A stretch of DNA of 64,000 bases. Origin: Ruminiclostridium cellobioparum DSM 1351 = ATCC 15832 (GTDB taxonomy: Bacteria > Bacillota > Clostridia > Acetivibrionales > DSM-1351). Where the stretch lies: contig NZ_KK211295.1 of NCBI RefSeq assembly GCF_000621505.1, positions 1-64,000 on the forward strand. Direction: 5' to 3'. This document shows positions 1 through 10,397 of the stretch, piece by piece. The position numbers and the translations under genes were made by a program. Numbering within the stretch: position 1 is the stretch's first letter; each line of letters opens with the position of its first letter. The notes beneath the pieces were generated by a model. The model was not told where the DNA came from. It made no database searches and saw only the letters and a list, made by a program, of their open reading frames with translations.

Positions 1-3000
1 AACAAACTCTATGGACTGTTCTATCATGATTCCTGCAACGTTACCCGGTCTTATACCTTTTTCCCTCAGAAGCCTTGCCAGCTGGTTTGACTTTACATTG
101 AGTTCCTTGTAGGTCAAACACCTGTCATCAGATTCAATGGCAATATTGTCAAAGGTTCTGTCCACTTGTTCTTCAAACAGCTGATATATCTTTTTGTTCA
201 TTGGATACGGGGATTCAGTGTTATTAAATCCATAAACAATATTTCTTTTTTCATTTTCAGATAATATACTTATTTCAGAGAGTTTTGCGTAAGGTCTTTT
301 CAACACATATTCTAATCCATTTTTAAAATGAGACAGCAAATTTTGTATTGTTTTCTTTGTAAATAAATCACTGCAGTATTCAAGATTTAAGATTATTTCA
401 TCTTTCTGGTCATTAACCGTAAAGTTCAAATCGGAATGCGTTACCTTATTTATAAAATTATAAGGTTTAAACACCAGGTCTTTATGGTATAATACAGGAA
501 TATCTACATTCTGTGTTGTAAGAGAAACATCATATATAGGGTTTCTATCCAGGCCCTTTCTTCCTCCGACCTTTTCCACCATCATTTCGAATTGGTAATC
601 TTGATTTTCATATGCCTTTATGGAATTACCTCTAACTTCCGAAAGAAAATCCATGAATGTTTTACTGCTTACTGGGTAATTCCTCATACAGAGCATATTA
701 ATAAATACTCCGACAATATTCTCAAGTTCAGGGTGACGCCTTCCAGCAACTGCTGTAGCAACTACAATATCCTCCTGGTCCGAGTACTTTGACAGTACAA
801 TATCCAGGACAGCCAGTAAAACAATATGATTTGTACAATCAGCCTCAAATGCAAGTTTTCTTAATTCCAGTGATATGTTCTTATCCAATGTAATACTTGC
901 CGAATCTCCATTAAAACTTTGGATTGATGGCCTTGAATAATCTGTTGGAAAGTTAAGTACCGGAATATTATCTTTAAAAATATTCAACCAGTACTCCTCC
1001 TGTTTTTTGATATTTATGCTCTTTAAAAGATTATTTTGCCATACTGCGAAATCCTTGTACTGTATTGTTAAAGGATTAAGTATACGGTCTTCATATAAGC
1101 TTGAAAACTCTTTTACCAATACTCCCAATGAAATGCCATCTGTAACAATATGGTGCATGTCAAATAAAACAGCATTCCTTTTTTCCCCCATTTGAGCCAG
1201 ACATACCCTGAAAAGTGGAGCTCTATCCAAATTAAAAGGCTTTATAAATTCGTTTATTACACTGTCAAGGAAGCATTCTTCTATTTCAATATAGCTCACT
1301 TCAAAATCAACTGCGTCATGGATTTTTTGTACCGCAACATCCTCAACAAATTCAAAGGATGTTCTCAATATTTCATGCCTCTGTAAAAACGCTCTAACAG
1401 CTTTCTCAAAGCGCTTTACGTCAAGGTCACCTTCTATTAATACTATTGCAGGTGTGTTGTAGCTCGTACCAATATCTCTAAACTGGCTGACTAAGAACAT
1501 TCTTTTCTGGGCGGAGGATAGCGGATAAAATTCTCTCTTTTCCACAGGTGTAATGGAAACATATTCTTCCTTACAGACCGACTCTATATACTCTGCCAAC
1601 TCACTTATAGTTGATTTTTCAAATACAACACCCAATGGCACCTTTACATTAAACTCTTTGTATAACCTGTTTACAAGGATGGTTGCTTTTAGCGAATGTC
1701 CGCCATACTCAAAAAAGTCATCATTAATTTGTATATTTTCTACCGAAAGCAGCTCTTTCCAAATATTTAGAATTACTGATTCCGTTTCACTTATCTCTCT
1801 TTCATATTTTTTCCCTCTCTCAATTTTGTTCTCCTTTTTAATCAATACATCCACATCTACTTTACCGTTCAGTGTCAATGGAATGGTATCTACCTGAACT
1901 ATTTGTGACGGCACCATATAATCAGGAATTTCTTTTATCAGATGCTCTCTTACCTTTGATATGGAGAGCTGACTTTCAGACACTATATATGCTGCCAGAT
2001 ATTTTTCACTGTTATCTTCTCTTACAATCACAGCGGCATTTTTTACCGGTTCATAGTTCAATAGAGCATTTTCAACTTCACCCGGCTCAATTCTGTACCC
2101 CCGTATCTTAACCTGGCTGTCAAGTCTGCCTATATATTCAATGTTACCATCGGAAAGTCTTCTTGCAAGGTCACCTGTCTTATACATTTTTTGGACAGAT
2201 ATGAAAGGATTATTTAAGAATCTCTCTTTAGTCAGTTCGGGCCTGTTGAGGTATCCTCGGGCCACTCCGTCCCCTGATATATACATTTCTCCTTCAACCA
2301 TGTCAGTTACAGGATTCATGTCCTTGTCCAGAAGGTATATCTGTACATTGTCTGCGGGTTTTCCTATGGGCACGGAACCTCTTCTGTCCTTTTCATAGTC
2401 GTATTTATATATCATGCACCCTACCACAGCCTCGGTAGGCCCGTATTCATTGTATATTTCTATCTCACCCATAGAACTTTCGTGTATCTTTCTTGCAAGC
2501 TCAGTTTTTAAGTCCTCTCCACCTACTATGAGCTTTTTAACGGCTGTTTGGCCAAGATCCACCTCTTCCAGCAGACGGAGATGTGTGGGCGTAAGTTTTA
2601 TAATGCCCACTTTACCCTCTTCTACAATCCTCCTTACTAGCTGTACTCTATCCTCTCCCTTGTATATAACTATCCTGTTCCCCGATACCAATGGGGTATA
2701 GATTGAGGTTACCGTCAAGTCAAAGGATATAGAGGAGTAAAGCGGGAAGTCAAGTTTTTCACCTTTTACATATACCTTATCAGCCCAATATATATAGTTT
2801 ATCAGACCAAGGTGAGTTACCATGACACCCTTGGGCTTGCCCGTAGATCCCGAGGTGTAAATTATATATGCAAGATCATCAGGCTTATTGATATTCTCTA
2901 AGGTTGTATCATCCTCATACATTTTTTCGCTGAGCAGCCTGTCAACATATATAATCTCTCCGCTGAAAGACTTCTCTTTTTCAATGCAGCAGTTTCTTGC

Positions 3001-6000
3001 AGCCTCATTCGTTGTCAGAATTACTATCGGCTGACTATCATTCAATACATATGACACTCTGCTGTCAGGGTATGAGATATCTATAGGTAAATATGCTCCT
3101 CCAGCCTTCAATACTCCTAGCATACTCATAATAGTTTCAGGGGAATTATCCAGCAAAATGCCTACAATACAGTTCGGCCCTACCCCCTTCTTTCTTAATA
3201 TCCTTGCAAGCTGATTCGATCTTTGTTCAAGCTCCCTATACGTTATAGTAAAATTATCGCACTGTACTGCTACGTTTTTAGGAGTTCTGAGGGCTTGTTC
3301 GGTAAATAAGCCGTGCAACATTTTATAATAGGGATATACAGTTTCGGTGTCGTTAAAATCAAAAAGTATTTTAAGCTTTTCTTCCTGTGATATCATATTT
3401 ATGTCTATCAGCTTCTTTTGAGGATTATCCAATACATCAACAACTATGTTCTTAAAGTTGCAGGCAATTTTCTCAATTGTTTCTCTTTTAAACAATCCTG
3501 TGCAGTATTCAAAGTGTAAAACTGTTTCACCATTGACCTCTTTTACCATCAAATTAATATCAGCATGTGTAATTTTGTTATCATAGCTATATGGCTTAAA
3601 CTTTAGTTCATCAATTTCTATTTCCGGAATTTCAACATTTTGCACTGTACACATCACATCATAGAGAGGATTCCTGCTGGTATTCCTTTTTAAGTTAAGC
3701 TTGTCTACAAGCATTTCAAATTGATAGTCCTGATTCTCATATGCCTTGATTGAGTTTGCTTTTACTTCTGTCAGGAATTCATAAAATGTCTTTTCCTGTT
3801 CAGGATAATTTCTCATGGACAGCATATTTACAAACATGCCTATTATATTCTGAAGGTCGGCGTGTGGTCTTCCAGCTACGGCTGTCCCTACCACAATATC
3901 ATACTGTGAAGTGTATTTAGCTAGCAGGACATTGAATACAGAAAGCAGTAATATATGTAATGTAACACCGGTATCAGCAATAAATCTGTTTATATCTGCA
4001 GTAATGTTCTTATCCAGGATAAGAGACAGTGTATCGCCTTCGAAGCTGGACATAGTGGACCTGGCATAGTCCGTCGGCAGCATTAGTACCGGAACTTCAC
4101 CTGAAAACAAGTCTATCCAGTACTTCTCAATATTTTTAAAAGCTTCAGAATCCTCCTGCTTTCTCTGCCAATTGGAATAATCCTTATATTGAAGCTTTAA
4201 CTCTGGCAATTCTCTGCATTGATACAATTCTACGAATTCTTTTACCAATGTAAACATCGAGGTTCCATCTGTAATAATATGAGGCATGTCATAAATTAGC
4301 GCATGCCTGTTTTCTGACAACGTTACCAGACATACCCTGAGAAGAGGAGCCTTTGACAGTTCAAATGGCTGTATGAATTCTTTAATAATGCCGTTTAATT
4401 CGCTCTCGTCGGCCTTTTTATATATAATTTCAAAATAAACTTCCTTGTGAATTCTTTGTACAATTTCTTCATCATAAACTTCAAAGGATGTTCTTAATGC
4501 CTCATGCCTCTCTACAAGCGTGTTCACAGCTTGTTCAAGGCGTTCCCTTTCAAGGCATCCCTCAATTATAATTGCGGCATGAACATTATAGCTCGTACCT
4601 ACTTCTTTAAACTGACTTAATATGTACATCCTCTTCTGAGCCGATGATACAGGATAATAATCTCTTTCATCCACAGGCTCGATAGCTGCATAGATATTCT
4701 TTTTTGCTCCCATCACAATCCGGGCAAGTTCCTTTATTGTAGGTACAGTAAACATTTCTTTCACTGTTATTCGAGTATCAAACTTTTTGTGTATCTTCGC
4801 CAGCAAAACAACTGCTTTTAATGATTGTCCTCCAAGTTCAAAGAAGTTGTCATTAACTCCTATCTGATCCAGGTCCAGAACCTCCATCCATATTTTCAGC
4901 AGTTCTTCTTCTATTTCATTGGCCGCCCCTTCAAACTCGTTTTCAAGGGATAGTTCCTTCAGAGGCTCGGGCAGGGCTTTCCTGTCCACTTTCCCGCTGT
5001 GGGTCAAAGGAATACTTAACAACTGTGTTATAAAAGTAGGCACCATGTAATCAGGGAGTTCCTCCTTCATTGACTTTCTTATTTCATTTAACTCCAACGC
5101 TATATCGCTTACAACGTATGAACATAGCAGCTTATCCCCTTTTTCGTCCTCTCTAACTACTACTATTGCCTCTTTTATACTTTCTTGCTTTAATAATTGG
5201 GCCTCTATTTCTCCCAGCTCTATTCTGTACCCTCTTATTTTTACCTGATTGTCCATCCTGCCCAAATATTCTATATTCCCGTCGGGCATCCATTTTGCCA
5301 GATCTCCGGTCCTGTACATCTTCTCTCCCGGTTTGAAGGGATCTTCCACAAACTTCTCTTTTGTGAGTTCTTCCCTGTTGAGATATCCTCTTCCAACACC
5401 CACGCCCGATATACACAGCTCCCCGGGTACTCCCACCGGTTGCAGCCTGTTGTCCTTATTTAGTATGTACAGTCTGATATTGTCTATAGGCCTGCCTATA
5501 GGTACTGTTTCCAGTTCTCCTGAAGTTGGGCAATCGAAGGAGGATACATCCACTGCGGCCTCAGTCGGGCCGTACAGGTTATGCAGCTTTGTACCATTCC
5601 CTTCATATATCATTCTGTTGAAGGTATTCACCTGTCTCACGCTCAATGCTTCACCACCGACGAATACCTGCTTCAGACTCTTCAGTCTGTCAACACTTTC
5701 AAGTTCCTCTACATAATTAAGGAATATATTTAACATGGATGGTACAAAGTGGATGGTAGTGATTCTGTTCTTTTCCACAGCTTCTATTATGGCAGCAGGG
5801 TCTTTTTCCTCTCCCGGTTCAAGAAGACATACCCTGGCACCTGCAAAAGACCAACCTAACAGCTCCCACACCGATACATCAAATGAATACGGGGTTTTCT
5901 GCAATATTGCATCCCCTTCTCCAAGAGGATACTTTCTCTGCATCCAATGCAGTCTGTTTATTATAGAACGGTGCTCTATCATCACACCCTTAGGTCTTCC

Positions 6001-9000
6001 CGTTGAACCCGAGGTATATAGTACATATGCCAAATCGTCAGGCTTATTGATTATTTCCGGATTTGAACCGTCTCCTTCATACAACCCTTCGTTATCCAGA
6101 TTAAGGACATCCCCATCAAATACGAGCTCATCCACAAACTTTTCCTGGGCAAGCAGTATTTTTGCACTGCTGTCCTCCAGCATATACCTGATTCTTTCTT
6201 CGGGATACTCAGGGGACAGCGGCATGTATGCAGCTCCTGATTTCAGAATCCCCATTATTCCTACCAGCATCTCAAAGGATCTTTCGGCTAATATACCTAT
6301 AATGCTGCCTGCTCCGGTTCCTTTTCCTCTCAGTGCACTTGCAAGTCGGTTTGCTTTTTCATTCAGCTCCCGGTAAGTCATATGCCCGTCTCTAAATATG
6401 ACCGCAACATTATTCGGGGTTTTCCCGGCCTGTTCCTCAAACATGAGGTTTATAGTACTGTGTACAGGATAGTGTGTTTCTGTGTTGTTAAAATCCAAAA
6501 TAATTTTTTCTTTTTCCTCTTCAGACAGCATATTTATTTCCATTAGCCTTTTCGATGGATTGTCCGTTATATCCTGAAGTATGTTTACAAAGTGCTTACT
6601 CATCCTATCAATGGTCTCTTGTTTAAAAAGCTTTGTACAATATTCAAAACTGAATTTTATGTCTTCATCTTCTTCAAAAGCCGTTAATGAAATATCAAAT
6701 TTTGATATTCCATTATGAAAATCGAAAGGAATAAATCTCAATTTATCTATACATATCTCTGAAACACCTATATTCTGTAAAACAAATAAAGTATCAAACA
6801 ATGGATTTCTTCCTGAAGATCTTGACAGGTTTATATTCTCTATCAGTTCTTCGAACGGATAGTCAGCGTTTTCAAAGGATGCTATAACATTTTCCTTCGT
6901 ATCCATTAAAAACTCGACAAAGGTTTTCCCACGTTCTGGCCGACTTCTGATTGCCAGTGTATTTACAAACATCCCCATTATATTCTCTAAATCTGTATGA
7001 TTTCTTCCCGCTACAGGCGCTCCTACTACTATGTCCTCTACGTCTGAATATTTTGCCAATAGTATATTATACGCAGCTAATAGCACCATATACAACGTTG
7101 CACCAGTCTCCAGGGCAATTCTTTTTAAACTTTCAGTTATAGTTTTACCCACACTGAAGGATAAACTATTCCCTTCGAAGCTTTGCACTGTGGCTCTTTG
7201 ATAATCCAAAGGCAGATTAAGCACAGGGATTTCGCCTCTGAATATGTCCTCCCAGTACCTTTTCTGTCCACAAACAGCCTCAGAAGTAACCATTAATTTT
7301 TGCCAACAGGCAAAATCCTTATACTGTATCCTTAATGGAGGTAACTCTCCTCCCTCATAGAGTGTCGTAAATTCTTTTATTAAAATTTCCATAGATGACC
7401 CGTCTGCTATTATGTGATGCATGTCAAACATCAATATATGCTTTGTGTCGGATATCCTTGCAAGAGATATCCGAAGCAGAGGTGCTTTACTCAGATCAAA
7501 GGGCTGTATAAAACCTTTTACAAGACTGTCTACCTTATCTTCCGGTATTTCAATATATTTTATGTTCAAATCCACTTCCGCGTATACTTTTTGTACAGGT
7601 TCCTCATTTAAAAGCATAAATGCTGTCCGAAGGGCATCATGCCTTTGCACCAATTTCTCCACCGCATCCTCAAACCTGTTTTTGTCAAGTTCTCCTTCTA
7701 CAATCATTACTACGGGAATATTATAGCTTATGTTGTTCGATTCATAGTGATTAAATATAAACATCCTTTTTTGGACCGAGGATAAAGGATAGAATTCTTT
7801 TTCCTGAGCAGGCTCTATGGATGCAAATATTTTTTCTCCGGAATCCTCAATGATTTGGGCAAGTCCCTTGATTGTGGGCAGACGGAACATTTCTTTCAAA
7901 GGTATTACCATGTTAAGCTGCTTATGCAGCTTAGCCAGCATTGCTGAAACTTTTAGTGAGTTTCCCCCCATCTCAAAGAAGTTTTCGTTTATCCCTATCT
8001 GCTCAACTCCTAAAATTTCCTGCCATATTACTGATATCTTTTCCTCTATTTCATTATTCGGCCCTTCATATTTGGACTCCTGATTATATATTTTCAAAGG
8101 ATCGGGCAACGCCTTTCTGTCAAGCTTTCCGTTTGACGTCAACGGCATGCTGTCAATCGTTACAAAATATTCCGGCACCATATATTCAGGAAATATATCA
8201 AGCAAGTATCTCCTTATATCTTTATATTGCGTTTTTTTATCCGATACCAAATATGCGCACAAATATCTGGGTCCTCTCTCATCCGGAGCTTCCCTGGCTT
8301 CTACTATTACTTCTCTTATGTCTTCATACTTTAACAGTGCGCTTTCAATTTCACCAAGCTCGATTCTATAACCCCGAATCTTAACCTGTCCATCTTTACG
8401 TCCAACAAATTCTATGTTTCCATCAGGAAGCCTTCTTGCCAAATCCCCTGTTTTATACATTATCTTTCCGTGTATGAAAGGACTGTTCAAAAATCTTTCT
8501 CTGGTAAGTTCAGGCTTATTGATATACCCTCTTGCCACACCGTCACCGGATATGTATATCTCTCCCTCCGCTAGTGTAGGAACAGGCTTCATGTCCTTAT
8601 CCAGCAAATATATCTGTGTATTGTCGGCAGGTACACCTATAGGCACTGATTGTCTTATATCCTTTTCATAATTGTATTTGTATATCATGCAGCCTACAAC
8701 TGCCTCGGTAGGACCGTATTCATTAAATATCTCAATTCTTCCCTGTGAGGCCTCATGTATGCTCTTTGCCAATTCTGTCTTTAAGTCTTCTCCCCCTACA
8801 ATGATTTTTTTTATACCTGACTTGCTTAGGTTTACCCCTTCCAGAAGTCTCAAATGGGTGGGCGTCAGTTTCACGATTCCTACTCTGCACTCTTCAAATA
8901 TTCTGGCTACAACTAGCACCTTATCTTCACTGTTATATACAATTATTCTGTTTCCAGATATCAAAGGGGTATAGATAGAAGTGACTGTCAAGTCAAAAGA

Positions 9001-10383
9001 TATGGATGAGTACAGTGGAAAGTCCATGCTCTCTCCACCCACATATACCTTATTTGCCCAGTATACATAGTTCATCAATCCAAGGTGTGTTACCATAACT
9101 CCTTTAGGTTGTCCAGTAGAACCCGATGTATATATGATATATGCCAGGCTGTAAGGATCAGTATGCGAACGAAGATTGGAACCGTCTCCACTATACAAGC
9201 TTTCATCTCTAAGATCGATAACAGTAGTAACTTTTTCACAGCCGCTTTCTACCAATCGGCCTCCATCAACCAGCAATATCCTGGCATTGCTATCTTCCAA
9301 CATATATTTAATTCTATCCGCAGGATAAGCCACATCGATTGGCAAATATGCTCCACCAGCCTTAAGTACGCCAAGTACACCTATAACAAATTCTATTGAC
9401 TGGTGTGCCATAATTCCCACTACGGTATCTTTCTTAACTCCATTTTTTCTTAATAACCTTGCCAGCGAATTTGCCTTTTCATTTAACTCCGAGTATGTCA
9501 ATTCTCTATTTCCGTCCACAACTGCCGTACTTGTAGGTATTTCAGACACCTTCTCCTCAAAGATTTCATATATAAGCTTCTCTTTAGGATATTCGGCATC
9601 AGTTTGATTCAATCTATCTAAAACCTCATGCTTTTCTTCTTCTGACAAGATATATATGTCCGATAACCTGATATTTGAATTTTCAGCTATTATAGCTAAA
9701 AATTTTACCAGCTGCCGGTAAATACGATAGATTGTTTGCTCTTCATACACATTACCGTTATATTCAATTGTTATCTTTAATGAACCTTCCTCAATCTTAA
9801 AATAAAATACGACACCTGCTTCTACCTTATTTAAATATCCTGCATTATGAATATTTTCCATGCAAACCAAAGTATTATACTTGGGTATCCTATCCTCCCC
9901 TATATTTAGCCCCACGATTTCAGCGATTTTTCCGAATGGAATATTGCTGTGTTTTTTTGCTTCGATTACTGTTTCCCTGACTTTATAAAGATACTCCCTG
10001 ACTGTTTCGGAGCTGTTTATAACTGTTCTGAGGCAAAGAATATTATTTTTGCTTATTTCCTGCTCATTCTCTTTGAATTGAGGCATTCCAATGCTAATAT
10101 CATTATTGTTTGAGTATTTATATAGCAGAAATTTTACACCACTGGTCAGCATTATAAAAAGCCCAAGCTCGGATTTATCAGCAATATTAAAAAGTTTTTG
10201 ATATATCTCTCGTGGAAGTTCATAAAGAATTTGCCGCTTTTTATCACTTACACTGTTGCCGGACATAGAGATAAAGCTTTCAAAAGTAATATCTCCCTCA
10301 AGCCTCTTTGTCCAATATTCTTTAGAGTCTTTAAACTTGCCGCTTGAAACTATAATATTCTCAAAATAACGATCAGTTTTCAT
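1..10383 (-). CDS. Non-ribosomal peptide synthetase, C*-A-T-C-A-T-C-A-T-C-A (3' end outside window)
   Basis: Open from the ATG at 10383 (RBS AGAGGTGAT) to the window edge, 3461 codons visible. The N-terminus is only the C-terminal lobe of a condensation domain (about residues 1-280) with no HHxxxDG motif. Then come A1 (TSGSTG near 423), T1 (GGNSL near 808), C (HHIIADG near 989), A2 (near 1458), T2 (near 1851), C (PHIITDG near 2033), A3 (near 2511), T3 (near 2894), C (HHIVTDG near 3074) and the beginning of A4. Pocket residues by comparison with GrsA read DLTKIGEVG for A1 and A3 (Asn-type), and DVWHFGLVD for A2 (Ser-like; Glu cannot be excluded). A1 and A3 are near-copies. It starts 14 bp after the preceding NRPS gene, which ends in a free C domain, so the two proteins probably interact in sequence. 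No E or TE domain is seen in the visible part. Confidence 0.93.
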   Translation of the reverse strand, partial: MKTDRYFENIIVSSGKFKDSKEYWTKRLEGDITFESFISMSGNSVSDKKRQILYELPREIYQKLFNIADKSELGLFIMLTSGVKFLLYKYSNNNDISIGMPQFKENEQEISKNNILCLRTVINSSETVREYLYKVRETVIEAKKHSNIPFGKIAEIVGLNIGEDRIPKYNTLVCMENIHNAGYLNKVEAGVVFYFKIEEGSLKITIEYNGNVYEEQTIYRIYRQLVKFLAIIAENSNIRLSDIYILSEEEKHEVLDRLNQTDAEYPKEKLIYEIFEEKVSEIPTSTAVVDGNRELTYSELNEKANSLARLLRKNGVKKDTVVGIMAHQSIEFVIGVLGVLKAGGAYLPIDVAYPADRIKYMLEDSNARILLVDGGRLVESGCEKVTTVIDLRDESLYSGDGSNLRSHTDPYSLAYIIYTSGSTGQPKGVMVTHLGLMNYVYWANKVYVGGESMDFPLYSSISFDLTVTSIYTPLISGNRIIVYNSEDKVLVVARIFEECRVGIVKLTPTHLRLLEGVNLSKSGIKKIIVGGEDLKTELAKSIHEASQGRIEIFNEYGPTEAVVGCMIYKYNYEKDIRQSVPIGVPADNTQIYLLDKDMKPVPTLAEGEIYISGDGVARGYINKPELTRERFLNSPFIHGKIMYKTGDLARRLPDGNIEFVGRKDGQVKIRGYRIELGEIESALLKYEDIREVIVEAREAPDERGPRYLCAYLVSDKKTQYKDIRRYLLDIFPEYMVPEYFVTIDSMPLTSNGKLDRKALPDPLKIYNQESKYEGPNNEIEEKISVIWQEILGVEQIGINENFFEMGGNSLKVSAMLAKLHKQLNMVIPLKEMFRLPTIKGLAQIIEDSGEKIFASIEPAQEKEFYPLSSVQKRMFIFNHYESNNISYNIPVVMIVEGELDKNRFEDAVEKLVQRHDALRTAFMLLNEEPVQKVYAEVDLNIKYIEIPEDKVDSLVKGFIQPFDLSKAPLLRISLARISDTKHILMFDMHHIIADGSSMEILIKEFTTLYEGGELPPLRIQYKDFACWQKLMVTSEAVCGQKRYWEDIFRGEIPVLNLPLDYQRATVQSFEGNSLSFSVGKTITESLKRIALETGATLYMVLLAAYNILLAKYSDVEDIVVGAPVAGRNHTDLENIMGMFVNTLAIRSRPERGKTFVEFLMDTKENVIASFENADYPFEELIENINLSRSSGRNPLFDTLFVLQNIGVSEICIDKLRFIPFDFHNGISKFDISLTAFEEDEDIKFSFEYCTKLFKQETIDRMSKHFVNILQDITDNPSKRLMEINMLSEEEKEKIILDFNNTETHYPVHSTINLMFEEQAGKTPNNVAVIFRDGHMTYRELNEKANRLASALRGKGTGAGSIIGILAERSFEMLVGIMGILKSGAAYMPLSPEYPEERIRYMLEDSSAKILLAQEKFVDELVFDGDVLNLDNEGLYEGDGSNPEIINKPDDLAYVLYTSGSTGRPKGVMIEHRSIINRLHWMQRKYPLGEGDAILQKTPYSFDVSVWELLGWSFAGARVCLLEPGEEKDPAAIIEAVEKNRITTIHFVPSMLNIFLNYVEELESVDRLKSLKQVFVGGEALSVRQVNTFNRMIYEGNGTKLHNLYGPTEAAVDVSSFDCPTSGELETVPIGRPIDNIRLYILNKDNRLQPVGVPGELCISGVGVGRGYLNREELTKEKFVEDPFKPGEKMYRTGDLAKWMPDGNIEYLGRMDNQVKIRGYRIELGEIEAQLLKQESIKEAIVVVREDEKGDKLLCSYVVSDIALELNEIRKSMKEELPDYMVPTFITQLLSIPLTHSGKVDRKALPEPLKELSLENEFEGAANEIEEELLKIWMEVLDLDQIGVNDNFFELGGQSLKAVVLLAKIHKKFDTRITVKEMFTVPTIKELARIVMGAKKNIYAAIEPVDERDYYPVSSAQKRMYILSQFKEVGTSYNVHAAIIIEGCLERERLEQAVNTLVERHEALRTSFEVYDEEIVQRIHKEVYFEIIYKKADESELNGIIKEFIQPFELSKAPLLRVCLVTLSENRHALIYDMPHIITDGTSMFTLVKEFVELYQCRELPELKLQYKDYSNWQRKQEDSEAFKNIEKYWIDLFSGEVPVLMLPTDYARSTMSSFEGDTLSLILDKNITADINRFIADTGVTLHILLLSVFNVLLAKYTSQYDIVVGTAVAGRPHADLQNIIGMFVNMLSMRNYPEQEKTFYEFLTEVKANSIKAYENQDYQFEMLVDKLNLKRNTSRNPLYDVMCTVQNVEIPEIEIDELKFKPYSYDNKITHADINLMVKEVNGETVLHFEYCTGLFKRETIEKIACNFKNIVVDVLDNPQKKLIDINMISQEEKLKILFDFNDTETVYPYYKMLHGLFTEQALRTPKNVAVQCDNFTITYRELEQRSNQLARILRKKGVGPNCIVGILLDNSPETIMSMLGVLKAGGAYLPIDISYPDSRVSYVLNDSQPIVILTTNEAARNCCIEKEKSFSGEIIYVDRLLSEKMYEDDTTLENINKPDDLAYIIYTSGSTGKPKGVMVTHLGLINYIYWADKVYVKGEKLDFPLYSSISFDLTVTSIYTPLVSGNRIVIYKGEDRVQLVRRIVEEGKVGIIKLTPTHLRLLEEVDLGQTAVKKLIVGGEDLKTELARKIHESSMGEIEIYNEYGPTEAVVGCMIYKYDYEKDRRGSVPIGKPADNVQIYLLDKDMNPVTDMVEGEMYISGDGVARGYLNRPELTKERFLNNPFISVQKMYKTGDLARRLSDGNIEYIGRLDSQVKIRGYRIEPGEVENALLNYEPVKNAAVIVREDNSEKYLAAYIVSESQLSISKVREHLIKEIPDYMVPSQIVQVDTIPLTLNGKVDVDVLIKKENKIERGKKYEREISETESVILNIWKELLSVENIQINDDFFEYGGHSLKATILVNRLYKEFNVKVPLGVVFEKSTISELAEYIESVCKEEYVSITPVEKREFYPLSSAQKRMFLVSQFRDIGTSYNTPAIVLIEGDLDVKRFEKAVRAFLQRHEILRTSFEFVEDVAVQKIHDAVDFEVSYIEIEECFLDSVINEFIKPFNLDRAPLFRVCLAQMGEKRNAVLFDMHHIVTDGISLGVLVKEFSSLYEDRILNPLTIQYKDFAVWQNNLLKSINIKKQEEYWLNIFKDNIPVLNFPTDYSRPSIQSFNGDSASITLDKNISLELRKLAFEADCTNHIVLLAVLDIVLSKYSDQEDIVVATAVAGRRHPELENIVGVFINMLCMRNYPVSSKTFMDFLSEVRGNSIKAYENQDYQFEMMVEKVGGRKGLDRNPIYDVSLTTQNVDIPVLYHKDLVFKPYNFINKVTHSDLNFTVNDQKDEIILNLEYCSDLFTKKTIQNLLSHFKNGLEYVLKRPYAKLSEISILSENEKRNIVYGFNNTESPYPMNKKIYQLFEEQVDRTFDNIAIESDDRCLTYKELNVKSNQLARLLREKGIRPGNVAGIMIEQSIEFV

Positions 10384-10397
10384 TTTATAATCACCTC

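Noticed and set aside
5197-6376. Long plus-strand open frames across the NRPS region
   Set aside because: They lie opposite conserved A-domain coding sequence, have no ribosome binding sites and encode no recognisable protein.
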